A stretch of DNA of 64,000 nucleotides, taken from contig JACKDW010000011.1 in assembly GCA_020633295.1 (NCBI GenBank), positions 186,001 to 250,000 of the forward strand, in the 5' to 3' direction. The stretch is from Myxococcales bacterium. GTDB taxonomy: Bacteria > Myxococcota_A > Polyangia > Nannocystales > Nannocystaceae. The notes beneath the pieces were generated by a model that saw only the letters and a program-made list of their open reading frames with translations, was not told the origin of the DNA and made no database searches. Below are positions 17,786-26,302 of the stretch, one piece after another (within the stretch, counting starts at the first letter, position 1; each line of letters begins with the position of its first letter). The position numbers and the translations under genes are program-made.

Positions 17786-18691
17786 ATGCAGGGGCAATCG
17801 GAGTCTTCGTCGTCGTCGGGTTCGTTTCGGCCGGGTTCGTTTCGAAAAGTCGTCGTGCTCGGCGCGGGCACCATGGGTCACGGCATCGCCCAGGTGTGCG
17901 CCGCCGCCGGCTACACGACCACGCTCTTCGACATCGAGCAGCCCGCCGTGGACCGTGGCCTCGCGCGCGTCGCACAGAACCTCGACAAGGGGGTCGCGCG
18001 CGGCAAGGTCAGCGCCGAGCAGCGCGACGCCACCCTCCAGCAGCTGTCCGGCTCGGCCGACTTCGACGCCGCGGTCGTCGGCGCCGAGCTCGTGATTGAA
18101 GCTGTCCCCGAGAGCATCTCTTTGAAGCAGCGCCTGTTCGCCGACGCCACCCGCGTCGCCGGCGACGAGGTCGTGCTGGCGACCAACACCAGCTCGCTCT
18201 CGATCGACACCATCGCCGCCGCCGTGCCCAGGCCCGAGCGCGTCATCGGCACGCACTTCTTCAACCCCGTGCACATCATGAAGCTGCTCGAGATCGTCGT
18301 GGGGCAGCGGACCTCGGCGTCGGTGCTCGCCGCGATCCAGGGCTTCGGCGCCCGGATCGGCAAGACCTGCATCACCGTGCGCGACTCGCCCGGCTTCGCC
18401 ACCAGCCGGCTCGGGCTCGTCATCGGGCTCGAGGCGATCCGCATGGTGGAGGAGGGCGTGGCGTCGCCGGCTGACATCGACACCGCGATGTGCCTGGGCT
18501 ACGGGTTCCCGATGGGTCCGCTGCGGCTGACGGACCTCGTGGGGCTGGATGTTCGTCTGAGCATCGCCGACTACCTCAGCGAGCAGCTCGAGCAGGGCGC
18601 GCACTTCAAGCCGCCCGCGCTGCTCCGCCAGATGGTCGCGGACGGCAAGCTCGGCAAGAAGTCCGGCCAGGGCTTCTATACCTGGGAGTAG
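17786..18691 (+). CDS. 3-hydroxyacyl-CoA dehydrogenase (3-hydroxybutyryl-CoA dehydrogenase type)
   Basis: The 301-residue enzyme oxidises L-3-hydroxyacyl-CoA with NAD(P), or works in reverse in butyryl-CoA/polyhydroxyalkanoate metabolism. It shows the dinucleotide motif LGAGTMGHGIA (Gly26, Gly28, Gly31), the active-site region THFFNPVHIMKLLE with the catalytic His, and DSPGFATSRL. The C-terminal segment GYGFPMGPLRLTDLVGLD is shared by the Hbd/PaaH family. A Ser-rich N-terminal extension of about 18 residues is present. The length is otherwise typical of the single-domain form without enoyl-CoA hydratase fusion. It stands alone between a CPBP protease and a site-2 protease. Confidence 0.92.
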   Translation: MQGQSESSSSSGSFRPGSFRKVVVLGAGTMGHGIAQVCAAAGYTTTLFDIEQPAVDRGLARVAQNLDKGVARGKVSAEQRDATLQQLSGSADFDAAVVGAELVIEAVPESISLKQRLFADATRVAGDEVVLATNTSSLSIDTIAAAVPRPERVIGTHFFNPVHIMKLLEIVVGQRTSASVLAAIQGFGARIGKTCITVRDSPGFATSRLGLVIGLEAIRMVEEGVASPADIDTAMCLGYGFPMGPLRLTDLVGLDVRLSIADYLSEQLEQGAHFKPPALLRQMVADGKLGKKSGQGFYTWE

Positions 18692-18816
18692 CTCGGCCCA
18701 CGGGCCGGCTACGCGTCGCGCGAAAACGCCGCGCGCGGCGCCCGCCACTCGTTTACCCAACAGAGACAGTGTTCCGGGGTTGCGTGCGAAAAACGCGTGG
18801 CCACTGTGGAATCGTT

Positions 18817-19677
18817 ATGCAGTGGTCCTGGAAAATCGGCCGATGGTTCGGCATCGACACTCGAGTCCACGCGACGTTCCTGCTTCTGCTGCTGTGGGCC
18901 GCCGTGAGCGGCTTCGGCCACGGGGGCGGGGCCCTCGCCGCCTTCATGGGCGTCGTGTTCATGATCGCGGTGTTCGCGTCCGTGTTTCTGCATGAGGTCG
19001 GGCACGCGCTCACAGCGCGCGTGTTCGGCATCGGCACCCACCAAATTCTGCTCACGCCGCTGGGCGGAATCGCCGAGATCGAGGCGCGGGACATGCGTCC
19101 ACAGCAGGAGATGCTGATCGCGCTCGCCGGTCCCGCCGTCAGCCTCGGGCTCGGCGGCGCGCTGCTGTTCGTGGCCTCCGCGTTCGGCAGCCTGACGCCG
19201 TTCTCGTTCATCGGCGCGCTGGCGTGGGCCAACCTCATGATCGGCCTGTTCAACCTGCTCCCCGCCTTCCCGATGGACGGCGGCCGCGTGCTGCGCTCCT
19301 GGCTGGCGACCCGCATGAACTACGTGCGCGCCACCGGGATCGCGGCCGAGGTCGGGAAGTGGGCGGCCCTCGCGATGGCGCTGTTCGGCCTGTTCTACGA
19401 CCCGATCCTCATCGTCCTCGCGGCCTTCGTGTACCTCGCCGGTCGCGCCGAGGCCCGCGGCGTGGAGGCCCGCGCCGCGTACGAGGGGGTCTACGACGCG
19501 GAGCTGATCGACGAGCCGGTGGCGCGTGACCGCTGGGCCCGACCGCGTGACCACCTCCGCGACGTGTACCTCGACGAGGGCTGGCGTCCGCGGCGGTTCT
19601 ACCGCGACCCACCCCAGCGTCAGGTCGTCCGCGGCCCGCGGCAGGTGATCATCGTCGAGCGCGTCTCTCGCTGGTGA
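18817..19677 (+). CDS. Site-2 protease (M50) family intramembrane metalloprotease
   Basis: The 286-residue membrane protein contains HEVGHA (zinc His59/His63, catalytic Glu60) in its second helix and the distant zinc ligand in LLPAFPMDGGR (Asp at about 154). Together they define the S2P family, which cleaves transmembrane segments. It resembles the short Rip3/SREBP-protease-like group that starts with a Trp-rich segment (WSWKIGRWFGI) and lacks a PDZ domain. The last about 70 residues are hydrophilic and Arg-rich and look cytoplasmic. The frame is open upstream, but ATG at 18817 gives the conserved start. No anti-sigma factor or other substrate gene is adjacent. Confidence 0.88.
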   Translation: MQWSWKIGRWFGIDTRVHATFLLLLLWAAVSGFGHGGGALAAFMGVVFMIAVFASVFLHEVGHALTARVFGIGTHQILLTPLGGIAEIEARDMRPQQEMLIALAGPAVSLGLGGALLFVASAFGSLTPFSFIGALAWANLMIGLFNLLPAFPMDGGRVLRSWLATRMNYVRATGIAAEVGKWAALAMALFGLFYDPILIVLAAFVYLAGRAEARGVEARAAYEGVYDAELIDEPVARDRWARPRDHLRDVYLDEGWRPRRFYRDPPQRQVVRGPRQVIIVERVSRW

Positions 19678-19696
19678 CCGAGCCCTCGAGCGAGCA

Positions 19697-19730
19697 CGGG
19701 GAGCCCACGCGTCGCGCGTGCGGCTCCCCG
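19697..19730. terminator. Bidirectional hairpin between convergent genes
   Basis: CGGGGAGCC pairs with GGCTCCCCG and the stem extends inward through ACGCG/CGCGT. It lies between the convergent S2P and APS-kinase genes but has no T-run on either side, so it may be Rho-assisted or only stabilise 3' ends. Confidence 0.5.
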
Positions 19731-19753
19731 ACTCGCGATCGGCGTCCCATCCA

Positions 19754-20410
19754 TCACTTCGCAGCAGGCCTTGGGGACAGGTAGCCGCGGTCCTCGAGGT
19801 ACTCGATCACGCGCTCCGTCGAGCGCGCGACGTCCTCCTTGTCGGTGTGGATCTCGAGCTCGGGTGACGCGGGCGCCTCGTAGGGGGCGCTGACGCCCGT
19901 GAATTGCTTGATCTCGCCGCGTCGCGCGCGGGCGTAGAGCCCCTTGGGGTCGCGGGCCTCGCAGCGCGCGAGCGGACAATTGACGTGCAGCTCCACGAAG
20001 TCGCCGGCGCCGTGGAGCGCGCGGACCTGCTGGCGGTCGCTCGCGTAGGGGGAGATGAACGCCGTGATGCAGATGACGCCGGCGTCGACGAACAGCTTGG
20101 CGACCTCGCCGACGCGGCGGATGTTCTCCTGTCGCTCCGCGGGCGAGAAGCCGAGGTCGCTGTTGAGGCCGTGCCGGATGTTGTCGCCGTCGAGGACGAA
20201 GGCCCGCACGCCGCGTTGCACCAGCGCCAGCTCGAGCTGGCGCGCGAGCGTCGACTTCCCGCTCCCCGAGAGGCCCGTCAGCCACAGCGTGACGCCGCGG
20301 TGGCCGTTCAGTCGCGCGCGATCGTCACGGTTGACGAACCCGGGCTGCCACTGGATGTTCGTACTCTTGGGAGACGTTCGCGGCACCGCGTAATCGTGCC
20401 AAACAACCAC
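19754..20410 (-). CDS. cysC: Adenylyl-sulfate (APS) kinase
   Basis: The 218-residue enzyme phosphorylates APS at the 3' position to make PAPS, the sulfate donor. Visible motifs are the P-loop GLSGSGKST (46-54), LDGDNIRHGLN, RRVGEVAKLF and ITAFISPYASDRQQVR. The stretch CEARDPKGLYARARRGEIK follows, typical of stand-alone CysC. GTG at 20410 is the annotated start; an in-frame GTG shortly after (VPRTSPK) is also possible. No sulfurylase (cysD/N) gene is adjacent. It lies 54 bases downstream of an ABC ATPase gene on the same strand. Confidence 0.93.
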   Translation of the reverse strand: MVVWHDYAVPRTSPKSTNIQWQPGFVNRDDRARLNGHRGVTLWLTGLSGSGKSTLARQLELALVQRGVRAFVLDGDNIRHGLNSDLGFSPAERQENIRRVGEVAKLFVDAGVICITAFISPYASDRQQVRALHGAGDFVELHVNCPLARCEARDPKGLYARARRGEIKQFTGVSAPYEAPASPELEIHTDKEDVARSTERVIEYLEDRGYLSPRPAAK

Positions 20411-20464
20411 CGCGCGGTCACGCGGGGAATCGCGCGGTCACGCCGCGAGAACAGCGCGGATCGG

Positions 20465-21445
20465 TCACGCCACGGCGTCGCGGCCGAGGCTGCTGTACAC
20501 GTCCTCCAGGTCCGAGCGGACCTTGGCGAGCTCGATCACCTCGACGTCGGCGAGCACGAGCTCGCGGAGCAGGTGGGCCGCGCGCTCCTCGTTCCCGTGG
20601 ATGCGCACGCGGATCAGCCCGCGGTCCGCGGTCGTCGGGTCCTCCATGGTCTCGCTCTTGTGCAGCGGCCCGACGTGCTCGATCAAGCCCTCGTGCGCGC
20701 GCAGGATCTCGAGCGCTTTCTGCAGCCCGCGCGTGACCTGGACCTCGTGCAGGCGGCGGCCGACCTCGTACTTCTGGATCACGTCCTCGACCGGGCCGTG
20801 GACCTCGAGGCGCCCCTTCTGGATCACCGCCACCGTGTCGCAGAAGCCGTCGAGCTCGCGCAGGATGTGGCTGCTGACGACCAGCGCCACGCCGTCGTCG
20901 GCGACCTTGCGCAGGATCTCGCGCAGCTGTCGGCGCGCCCGCGGATCGAGGCCGTCGGCGGGCTCGTCGAGCAGCAGCAGCTCCGGCCGGTGGATCAGCG
21001 TGCGCGCGATCGCCAGGCGCTGGCGCATGCCCTTGCTGAGGTCGGAGATGCGCGCGTTCGCCTTCTTCGTCAGGCTGAAGATCTCGAGCAGCTCACGAAC
21101 GCGCGCCCGCGCCTCGACGTCGCCCTGGCCGTAGCACTCCGCGAAGAATTGCAGGTAGCCCGAGGCCGTCATGGTCGGGTACAGCCCGGTGCCGTCGCCG
21201 AGGAAGCCGATCCGCTGGCGCAGCTCGAGGCGATCGGCCCAGGCGTCCTGGCCGTCCCACGTGACGCTGCCCTGATCGGGCTGCTGGAGCGTGGCGAGGA
21301 TGCGCAGCGTCGTGCTCTTGCCGGCGCCGTTGGGGCCGATCAGCGCGAGCACCTCGCCGGCGTTGATCGTCAGCGAGAGATCGTGGACGGCGTCGCGGAT
21401 GCCGTCGTAGGAGTGGTGGACCTTGACGCACTGAACTCGCTTCAT
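20465..21445 (-). CDS. ABC transporter ATP-binding protein
   Basis: The 326-residue ATPase has Walker A GPNGAGKST (37-45), a Q-loop region, a signature LSKGMRQRL in place of LSGGQ, Walker B LLLLDEPADGLD and the H-loop VVSSHIL. This pattern belongs to the CcmA/NatA-like group that drives ABC-2 type exporters. After residue 215 comes an about 110-residue C-terminal extension typical of this group. No ABC-2 permease gene is next to it, so its membrane partner must be elsewhere, or the domain acts on its own. The cysC gene follows by 54 bases. Confidence 0.88.
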   Translation of the reverse strand: MKRVQCVKVHHSYDGIRDAVHDLSLTINAGEVLALIGPNGAGKSTTLRILATLQQPDQGSVTWDGQDAWADRLELRQRIGFLGDGTGLYPTMTASGYLQFFAECYGQGDVEARARVRELLEIFSLTKKANARISDLSKGMRQRLAIARTLIHRPELLLLDEPADGLDPRARRQLREILRKVADDGVALVVSSHILRELDGFCDTVAVIQKGRLEVHGPVEDVIQKYEVGRRLHEVQVTRGLQKALEILRAHEGLIEHVGPLHKSETMEDPTTADRGLIRVRIHGNEERAAHLLRELVLADVEVIELAKVRSDLEDVYSSLGRDAVA

Positions 21446-21692
21446 GGGCTTAACTTCTCGGGGGCCGGCGCGCGACGCAGGCTACTCCTTCAGAGAGGAC
21501 GCGCGAGCGCGGGCAAAGGTTCCCTCCATTTTGGCATCCGCAGGCCTCGAGATCGCGCGCGTCGTGGTGCGCGCCTGCGCCGCGCGCCGCCGCGGGCGCG
21601 GGTGGTATTTTCGCGCGGGTCACGAACGCGCCCGAACGTTGCGCTCGTCGTCGCCTCTGGCCAAAATTGAGTTTCACGACCCGCGCGCCGAT

Positions 21693-23144
21693 ATGCCGAT
21701 CGCCACCTCGTCCCCAACCGCTCCTGCACCTCGTCGCGCGCACATCCGCCGCGGCGGCCTCGCGCTCGCGGCCCTGCTCCTCGTCGGCTCCTCGTGCAAG
21801 CGGGGCGAGGACGCCACCGCGCCCGCGGGCGGCGGCGTCCATCCCCTCGCGGCCGAAGCCGCGCGCATGCCCGGCTTCGACATCGAGGGGTCGGGCGCGG
21901 GGCCCCCGTCCTCGGAGGACGTCCCGTACGAGCGCTTCTACGTGACGGTCGGCGACGCGCCGGTGATGGGCCCGCGTGACGCGCCCGTGACGCTCGTCGC
22001 GTTCTCCGACTTCGAGTGCCCCTACTGCGAGCAGGGGCATCACACCGTGCAGCAGCTCATGCGTGAGTACCGGGGCAAGCTCCGGCTCGCCTACAAGGCG
22101 TTCCCGCTCAACTTTCACCCGCACGCGATGATCGCCGCGCTCGCCGCTCGCAGCGCCCACGACCAGGGCAAGTTCTGGGAGTTCCATGACCTCCTGCTGA
22201 GCCAGCGCGGCCTCGATATGGATCGGATCATCCGCTACGCGCAGCAGGTCCACCTCGACATGGAGTCGCTCGCGCGCGACATCGACGAGCTGAAGTACGG
22301 GGTGTCTGTCCGTAGAGACATGCGTCAGGCGCGGCGGCTCGGCGTGCGCGGGACGCCGGCGTACTTCATCAACGGGCGCTTCATCAGCGGCGCCAAGCCC
22401 ATCGAGGAGCTGCGCGCGATCATCGACGAGGAGCTCGATCTGGCCAAGACCTGGCGGAAGAACGGCGTCGCGTCGTCCGAGACCTACGCGCACGCGATCG
22501 CCGACGGCTACCGCGCCGTCGAGTACGAGGAGTCGCGGCGCGACCTCGACCCGGACACCATCTACAACGTGCCGATCGGCGACAGCCCCCGGCGCGGGCC
22601 CGACGACGCGCTGATCACGATCGTCGAGTACGGCGACTTCGAGTGCCCGTTCTGCGCGCGCGGCAACGCGACGCTCGAGCGCATCCGCGAGCGCTACCGC
22701 GGCAAGGTGCGCGTCGTGTACAAGAACCTCCCGCTGCCCTTCCACGCCCACGCGTACATGGCCGCGCGGGCAGGCGTGCAGGCGCGGCTCGAGGGCAAGT
22801 TCTGGGAGTTCCACGACGCCATCTACAAGACCCACGCGCAGTTCGACGAGGCCGCGCTCGTCAAGATCGCCAAGGCGCTCGGGCTCAACGCGCGCGAGTT
22901 CAAGGCCGCGATCACCTCGGACGTGCACGACGCCGCGATCGCCCAGGACATGGCGCTCGCGCACACGCTCGGCGTGCGCGGGACGCCGGCGTACTTCATC
23001 AACGGCCGGGCGATCGCCGGCGCCGTGCCCGAGATGGAGTTTCGCATCACGGTGCTGGAGGAGCTCGAGCGCGCCGAGGCGGCGCTCGCGAGCGGGGTCT
23101 CGCGCGCCGAGCTCTACGACCACCTGACCGCGAGCAGCGGCTGA
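21693..23144 (+). CDS. Lipoprotein with two tandem DsbA-like thioredoxin domains
   Basis: The 483-residue protein has an N-terminal hydrophobic segment ending GSSC (Cys35, a plausible though non-ideal lipobox). Two consecutive DsbA/DsbG-type thioredoxin domains follow. The first holds FECPYC (CxxC 109-112) and the second FECPFC (318-321); each is followed by FHPHA/FHAHA-type segments and ends with the cis-Pro motif GTPAYFING. Single-domain relatives oxidise or isomerise disulfides in exported proteins, or reduce resistant substrates. Two copies in one chain imply an internal duplication and perhaps a two-site oxidoreductase. The reading frame is open upstream of 21693, but that sequence is not protein-like. 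Confidence 0.85.
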   Translation: MPIATSSPTAPAPRRAHIRRGGLALAALLLVGSSCKRGEDATAPAGGGVHPLAAEAARMPGFDIEGSGAGPPSSEDVPYERFYVTVGDAPVMGPRDAPVTLVAFSDFECPYCEQGHHTVQQLMREYRGKLRLAYKAFPLNFHPHAMIAALAARSAHDQGKFWEFHDLLLSQRGLDMDRIIRYAQQVHLDMESLARDIDELKYGVSVRRDMRQARRLGVRGTPAYFINGRFISGAKPIEELRAIIDEELDLAKTWRKNGVASSETYAHAIADGYRAVEYEESRRDLDPDTIYNVPIGDSPRRGPDDALITIVEYGDFECPFCARGNATLERIRERYRGKVRVVYKNLPLPFHAHAYMAARAGVQARLEGKFWEFHDAIYKTHAQFDEAALVKIAKALGLNAREFKAAITSDVHDAAIAQDMALAHTLGVRGTPAYFINGRAIAGAVPEMEFRITVLEELERAEAALASGVSRAELYDHLTASSG

Positions 23145-23279
23145 CCGAGCTCGCCCGGTCCGGTCGTGTTGTGCACGCGACGGGCCGCGCGGCAGGGCGG
23201 CGCTCCGTCGCGGCGCGCGGCGCAAACCGTTCGGCGCGGGCGTGATGACAAGCCCGCGACCACCGGGTAGCGTCGCGCC

Positions 23280-24890
23280 ATGAACCTATCCTTGACTACC
23301 TGGAGAGCCTCGCTGTTCGTCACCCTCGGCCTCGCGGTCGCCTGCAGCGGCGGCCCCGGCACCACCGAGACCGGCGCGAGCTCGAGCGACAGCGACAGCG
23401 ACACCGGCAACACCGGCAGCACCAGCGACACCGGCAACACCAGCGTCGGCGAGAGCACCACGAGCGGCGCGAGCGATCCGACGAGCGGCGCGACCGAGGG
23501 CGGGACCGGCGGGACCACGACCGCCGGCACCAGCGCGACGACCAGCGCGACGAGCGGGGAGACGACGACCGCGACCACGGATCCGACGACGGAGCCGACC
23601 ACGGACGGCACGACGACCGGCGCGCCGCTGTGCGAGGGGGCCGTCGACGTCCTGCAGTGGGACGGCACACCCAGCGGCTTCGTCGAGTGCCCCAACGGCG
23701 CGATCCTGCGCGAGGAGGCGGTCGTGTGCTCGATCGAGCCGGCCGACGACGTCAAGTGCGAGTTCGCCGGCACGTGCACGGTCGACGCCGACTGTAACGC
23801 GCAGCCGGGCGGGCAGTGCGTGATCGACGAGTTCTTCGGCGAGTGCGGCTGCGTGTACCCGGGCTGCGAGAGCGACGAGGACTGCGACGCGGGGATGATC
23901 TGCGACTGCGGCGTCGTCGGTCAGGTCCCGCAGTGCATCCCGGGCGACTGCGTCACCAACGACGACTGCGGCGACTACGGGTGCCGCCTGTTCGACGCCG
24001 ATCCCGACTGCTACATGATGCAGGTCGCCTGCCACGGCCCCGACGACCTCTGCTACGCCGACTCCGAGTGCGAGGTCGGGCAGAAGTGCTTCATTCAGGA
24101 GGGCGTCTTCCAGTGCAACTTCGGCGGCTGCGCGATCGGGCGCCCGTTCCTCGTCGCGGGCGCGGCCCGGACCGCGCCGGTGCGCGCCGGGGCCGAGGGC
24201 TGGCGCGCGGCTGGGCTGAGGCCGACGCGCGCCGCGGCGGACGCGGCGGCGCAGGTCGCCCACTGGGGTCACAGCGCGCGGATGGAGCACGCCTCGATCG
24301 CCGCGTTCGCGCGCTTCGGGCTCCAGCTGCTCGCGCTCGGCGCTCCGCCAGAGCTGCTTCTTGAGACATGCTCCGCGATCGCGGACGAGACCCGGCACGC
24401 GCGGCAGTGCTTCGCGCTCGCCAGCGCCTACGCGGGTCGCCCGCTCGGGCCCGGGGCGCTGGCGGTCGAGCGCGCGCTGTCCGGCGAGACGCTGGCGGAC
24501 ATTGTCGAGCTCGTGATCCTCGAGGGCTGCGTCGGCGAGACGGTCGCCGCGATCGAGGCCGCCGAGCTGCGCGAGCACGTCGTCGATCCGGTGGTGCGCG
24601 GCGTGCTCGCTGGCGTCGCGCGGGACGAGGGCCGACACGCGGCGCTCGCCTGGCGGTTCTTGCGCTGGGCGCTCGCGCGCGGCGGCGACGAGGTGCGAGC
24701 GCGGGCGCAGGCGACGTTTGAGCGCGTGGCGGTCGAGCTCGCCGGGGCGCCCGAGCGCGCGCTGTCGGCCGAGGATCGCTGGGCGCTGCGCCAGGGGCTC
24801 GTGACCGACGCGGCGCGCCAGACGATCCGCGCGGCCGCGCTGCGCGAGGTCGTGCTGCCGACTCGCGACGCGCTGCGGCGCGCCGCCTGA
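23280..24890 (+). CDS. Cys-rich lipoprotein fused to a ferritin-like domain
   Basis: The 536-residue product has a lipoprotein signal (GLAVAC), a Thr/Ser/Gly/Asp linker to about residue 115, and a Cys-rich region (about 116-285) with about 20 cysteines in CxxDxxC patterns. An Ala/Arg-rich four-helix region follows. Within it are the carboxylate/His pairs MEHAS (about 335), DETRHAR (about 367), EGCVGET (about 415) and DEGRHA (about 449). This Glu...Glu-x-x-His twice pattern is that of ferritin-like diiron proteins. Iron binding on the outer surface is therefore plausible; the activity is unknown. The composition changes at about residue 290, as expected for a fused domain. Confidence 0.8.
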   Translation: MNLSLTTWRASLFVTLGLAVACSGGPGTTETGASSSDSDSDTGNTGSTSDTGNTSVGESTTSGASDPTSGATEGGTGGTTTAGTSATTSATSGETTTATTDPTTEPTTDGTTTGAPLCEGAVDVLQWDGTPSGFVECPNGAILREEAVVCSIEPADDVKCEFAGTCTVDADCNAQPGGQCVIDEFFGECGCVYPGCESDEDCDAGMICDCGVVGQVPQCIPGDCVTNDDCGDYGCRLFDADPDCYMMQVACHGPDDLCYADSECEVGQKCFIQEGVFQCNFGGCAIGRPFLVAGAARTAPVRAGAEGWRAAGLRPTRAAADAAAQVAHWGHSARMEHASIAAFARFGLQLLALGAPPELLLETCSAIADETRHARQCFALASAYAGRPLGPGALAVERALSGETLADIVELVILEGCVGETVAAIEAAELREHVVDPVVRGVLAGVARDEGRHAALAWRFLRWALARGGDEVRARAQATFERVAVELAGAPERALSAEDRWALRQGLVTDAARQTIRAAALREVVLPTRDALRRAA

Positions 24891-24920
24891 GCGGGCGTTT
24901 GGCTCCGCTCTACAATTGCC

Positions 24921-24946
24921 GAGCGCCGGGCCCGGGCCCGGCGCTC
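24921..24946. terminator. Perfect 26-bp palindrome between convergent genes
   Basis: GAGCGCCGGGCCC is followed directly by its reverse complement. It sits between the convergent ferritin-like and DUF1501 genes and could terminate both, although it lacks a T-run. The arm GAGCGCCGG recurs in the hairpin at 50360. Confidence 0.5.
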
Positions 24947-24968
24947 ACGCGCGCGGCACGTCCGCTCG

Positions 24969-26270
24969 TTAGCCGAACAGCCCGAGGTCCTCGCCCGGGA
25001 GCGGGTACTCGGCGGCGTTGGGGTCTGCGCCGACCGCCGCGAGCGCGCGCAGCGACTGGTGGATGTGCGCGGGGGTCAGCGTCGTGCCGTTGTAGGGCAC
25101 CGCGCGCTGGTCGTCGTCGGTCGCGCCGACGACCCGGTTGCCGGCGACGCCGTTGCCCATGAACATCGCGCTGCCGATGGACCAGTGGTCCTTGCCCGAG
25201 TACTCGTTGTCGCCGTTGTAGAACGGCCCGCGGGCGAAGTCCGAGCCGATCATCACGGTCAGCTGCCCGCCGAGGCCCGCGTTCGCGGCCTCGGTCATCA
25301 GGAAGTCGACGCCGCGCAGCAGCTTGCCGATCTGTCGCACCTGATCGCGGTCGTGGTTGCCGTGCGTGTCGAAGCCGCCGAGGTTGAGGTTGACCGCGAC
25401 CGCGAGCCCGGCCTGGAACGCGGCGATCGCCAGCTGCGCCTGCTGCATGAGGCGCTCGAGGTCGCTGAGGTTGTAGTCGCCGAAGTCGACGAGCTGGTCG
25501 GGGAGCACGAGCGCCTGCAGCGTGTCGTCGTTCTCGCGCGCGAGGATCAGCTCGCTGGTCGCCGCCTGCGAGCGCGGCAGCGTCGCGTCGTCGCGCTGCC
25601 GCTGCGTGCGGCCGGCCTGCGCGGCGCGGATCCGGTCGACCGTCCCGAGGGTGTGATAGGTCCCAGCGGACAGGTCGTTGGGATCGAGGTGGTGCGGGTA
25701 CGCGAGCCGCTTGATCGTGTCGACGCTGCTCATGCGCGTCAGCGGGATGATCCCGTGGGTCTGGTCGTAGCCGCCGCTGCTGATGTACGCGAGCGGCTCG
25801 GTCGGCGCCTTCGCGGCGGCCACGAGCGCGCCGAACGACGGGTGGCCCTCCTCGAGCTTGCCGCTCCAGATGTGGCGCGTGCCGCCGTCGTGGTTGTTGG
25901 TCGCCATGTCGATGCCGTTGACGCACAGCAGCTGGCTCGCGTACTTCTCGAAGAACGCCTGCGTGCCCATCAGCTCGGCGGCGGAGGCGGGGTCGAGGCC
26001 GGTCGTCACGTCCGACATGGCGATCGGCGCGTACGAGAGGTTGCCGGCGGTCGCGATCTGCCCGTAGACCCGGTTCTGCGCCGGGTCGAGGATGGGGTCG
26101 CAGAGGAAGCGGGGGTCCCAGGCGCCCGACGCGTTGACGAACACGTAGAACGGTCCCCCGTAGGTGAGCGCGCCCGCGCGGACGCTGCGGAGCCCGAGGC
26201 CGAGGCCGACGGGCGCGCTCACGGCGAGGCCGGTGAGCGCGGAGAGCTTCAAGAACTTGCGGCGATCCAT
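24969..26270 (-). CDS. DUF1501 family protein with Tat-like signal
   Basis: The 433-residue protein begins MDRRKFLKLSALTGLAVSAP, a twin-arginine signal peptide, and carries DUF1501-type segments such as NNHDGGTRHIWSG, LGGFDTHGNHD and MIGSDFARGPFYN. DUF1501 proteins have a sulfatase-like alkaline-phosphatase fold and are usually paired with DUF1549/1588/1592-type cytochrome-like proteins, as here (32 bases downstream of the gene ending at 26303). AGGAGA lies 9 bases before the ATG. It is predicted to be exported folded, possibly with a metal cofactor; the substrate is not established. Confidence 0.87.
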   Translation of the reverse strand: MDRRKFLKLSALTGLAVSAPVGLGLGLRSVRAGALTYGGPFYVFVNASGAWDPRFLCDPILDPAQNRVYGQIATAGNLSYAPIAMSDVTTGLDPASAAELMGTQAFFEKYASQLLCVNGIDMATNNHDGGTRHIWSGKLEEGHPSFGALVAAAKAPTEPLAYISSGGYDQTHGIIPLTRMSSVDTIKRLAYPHHLDPNDLSAGTYHTLGTVDRIRAAQAGRTQRQRDDATLPRSQAATSELILARENDDTLQALVLPDQLVDFGDYNLSDLERLMQQAQLAIAAFQAGLAVAVNLNLGGFDTHGNHDRDQVRQIGKLLRGVDFLMTEAANAGLGGQLTVMIGSDFARGPFYNGDNEYSGKDHWSIGSAMFMGNGVAGNRVVGATDDDQRAVPYNGTTLTPAHIHQSLRALAAVGADPNAAEYPLPGEDLGLFG

Positions 26271-26302
26271 GGTGTTGTTCTCCTGGTGCGTGGGTCCTCG
26301 GC

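Noticed and set aside
18694..18708. Short GGCCCACGGGCC hairpin after the hydroxyacyl-CoA dehydrogenase gene
   Set aside because: The stem is only five base pairs with no T-run, so a terminator call is not justified.
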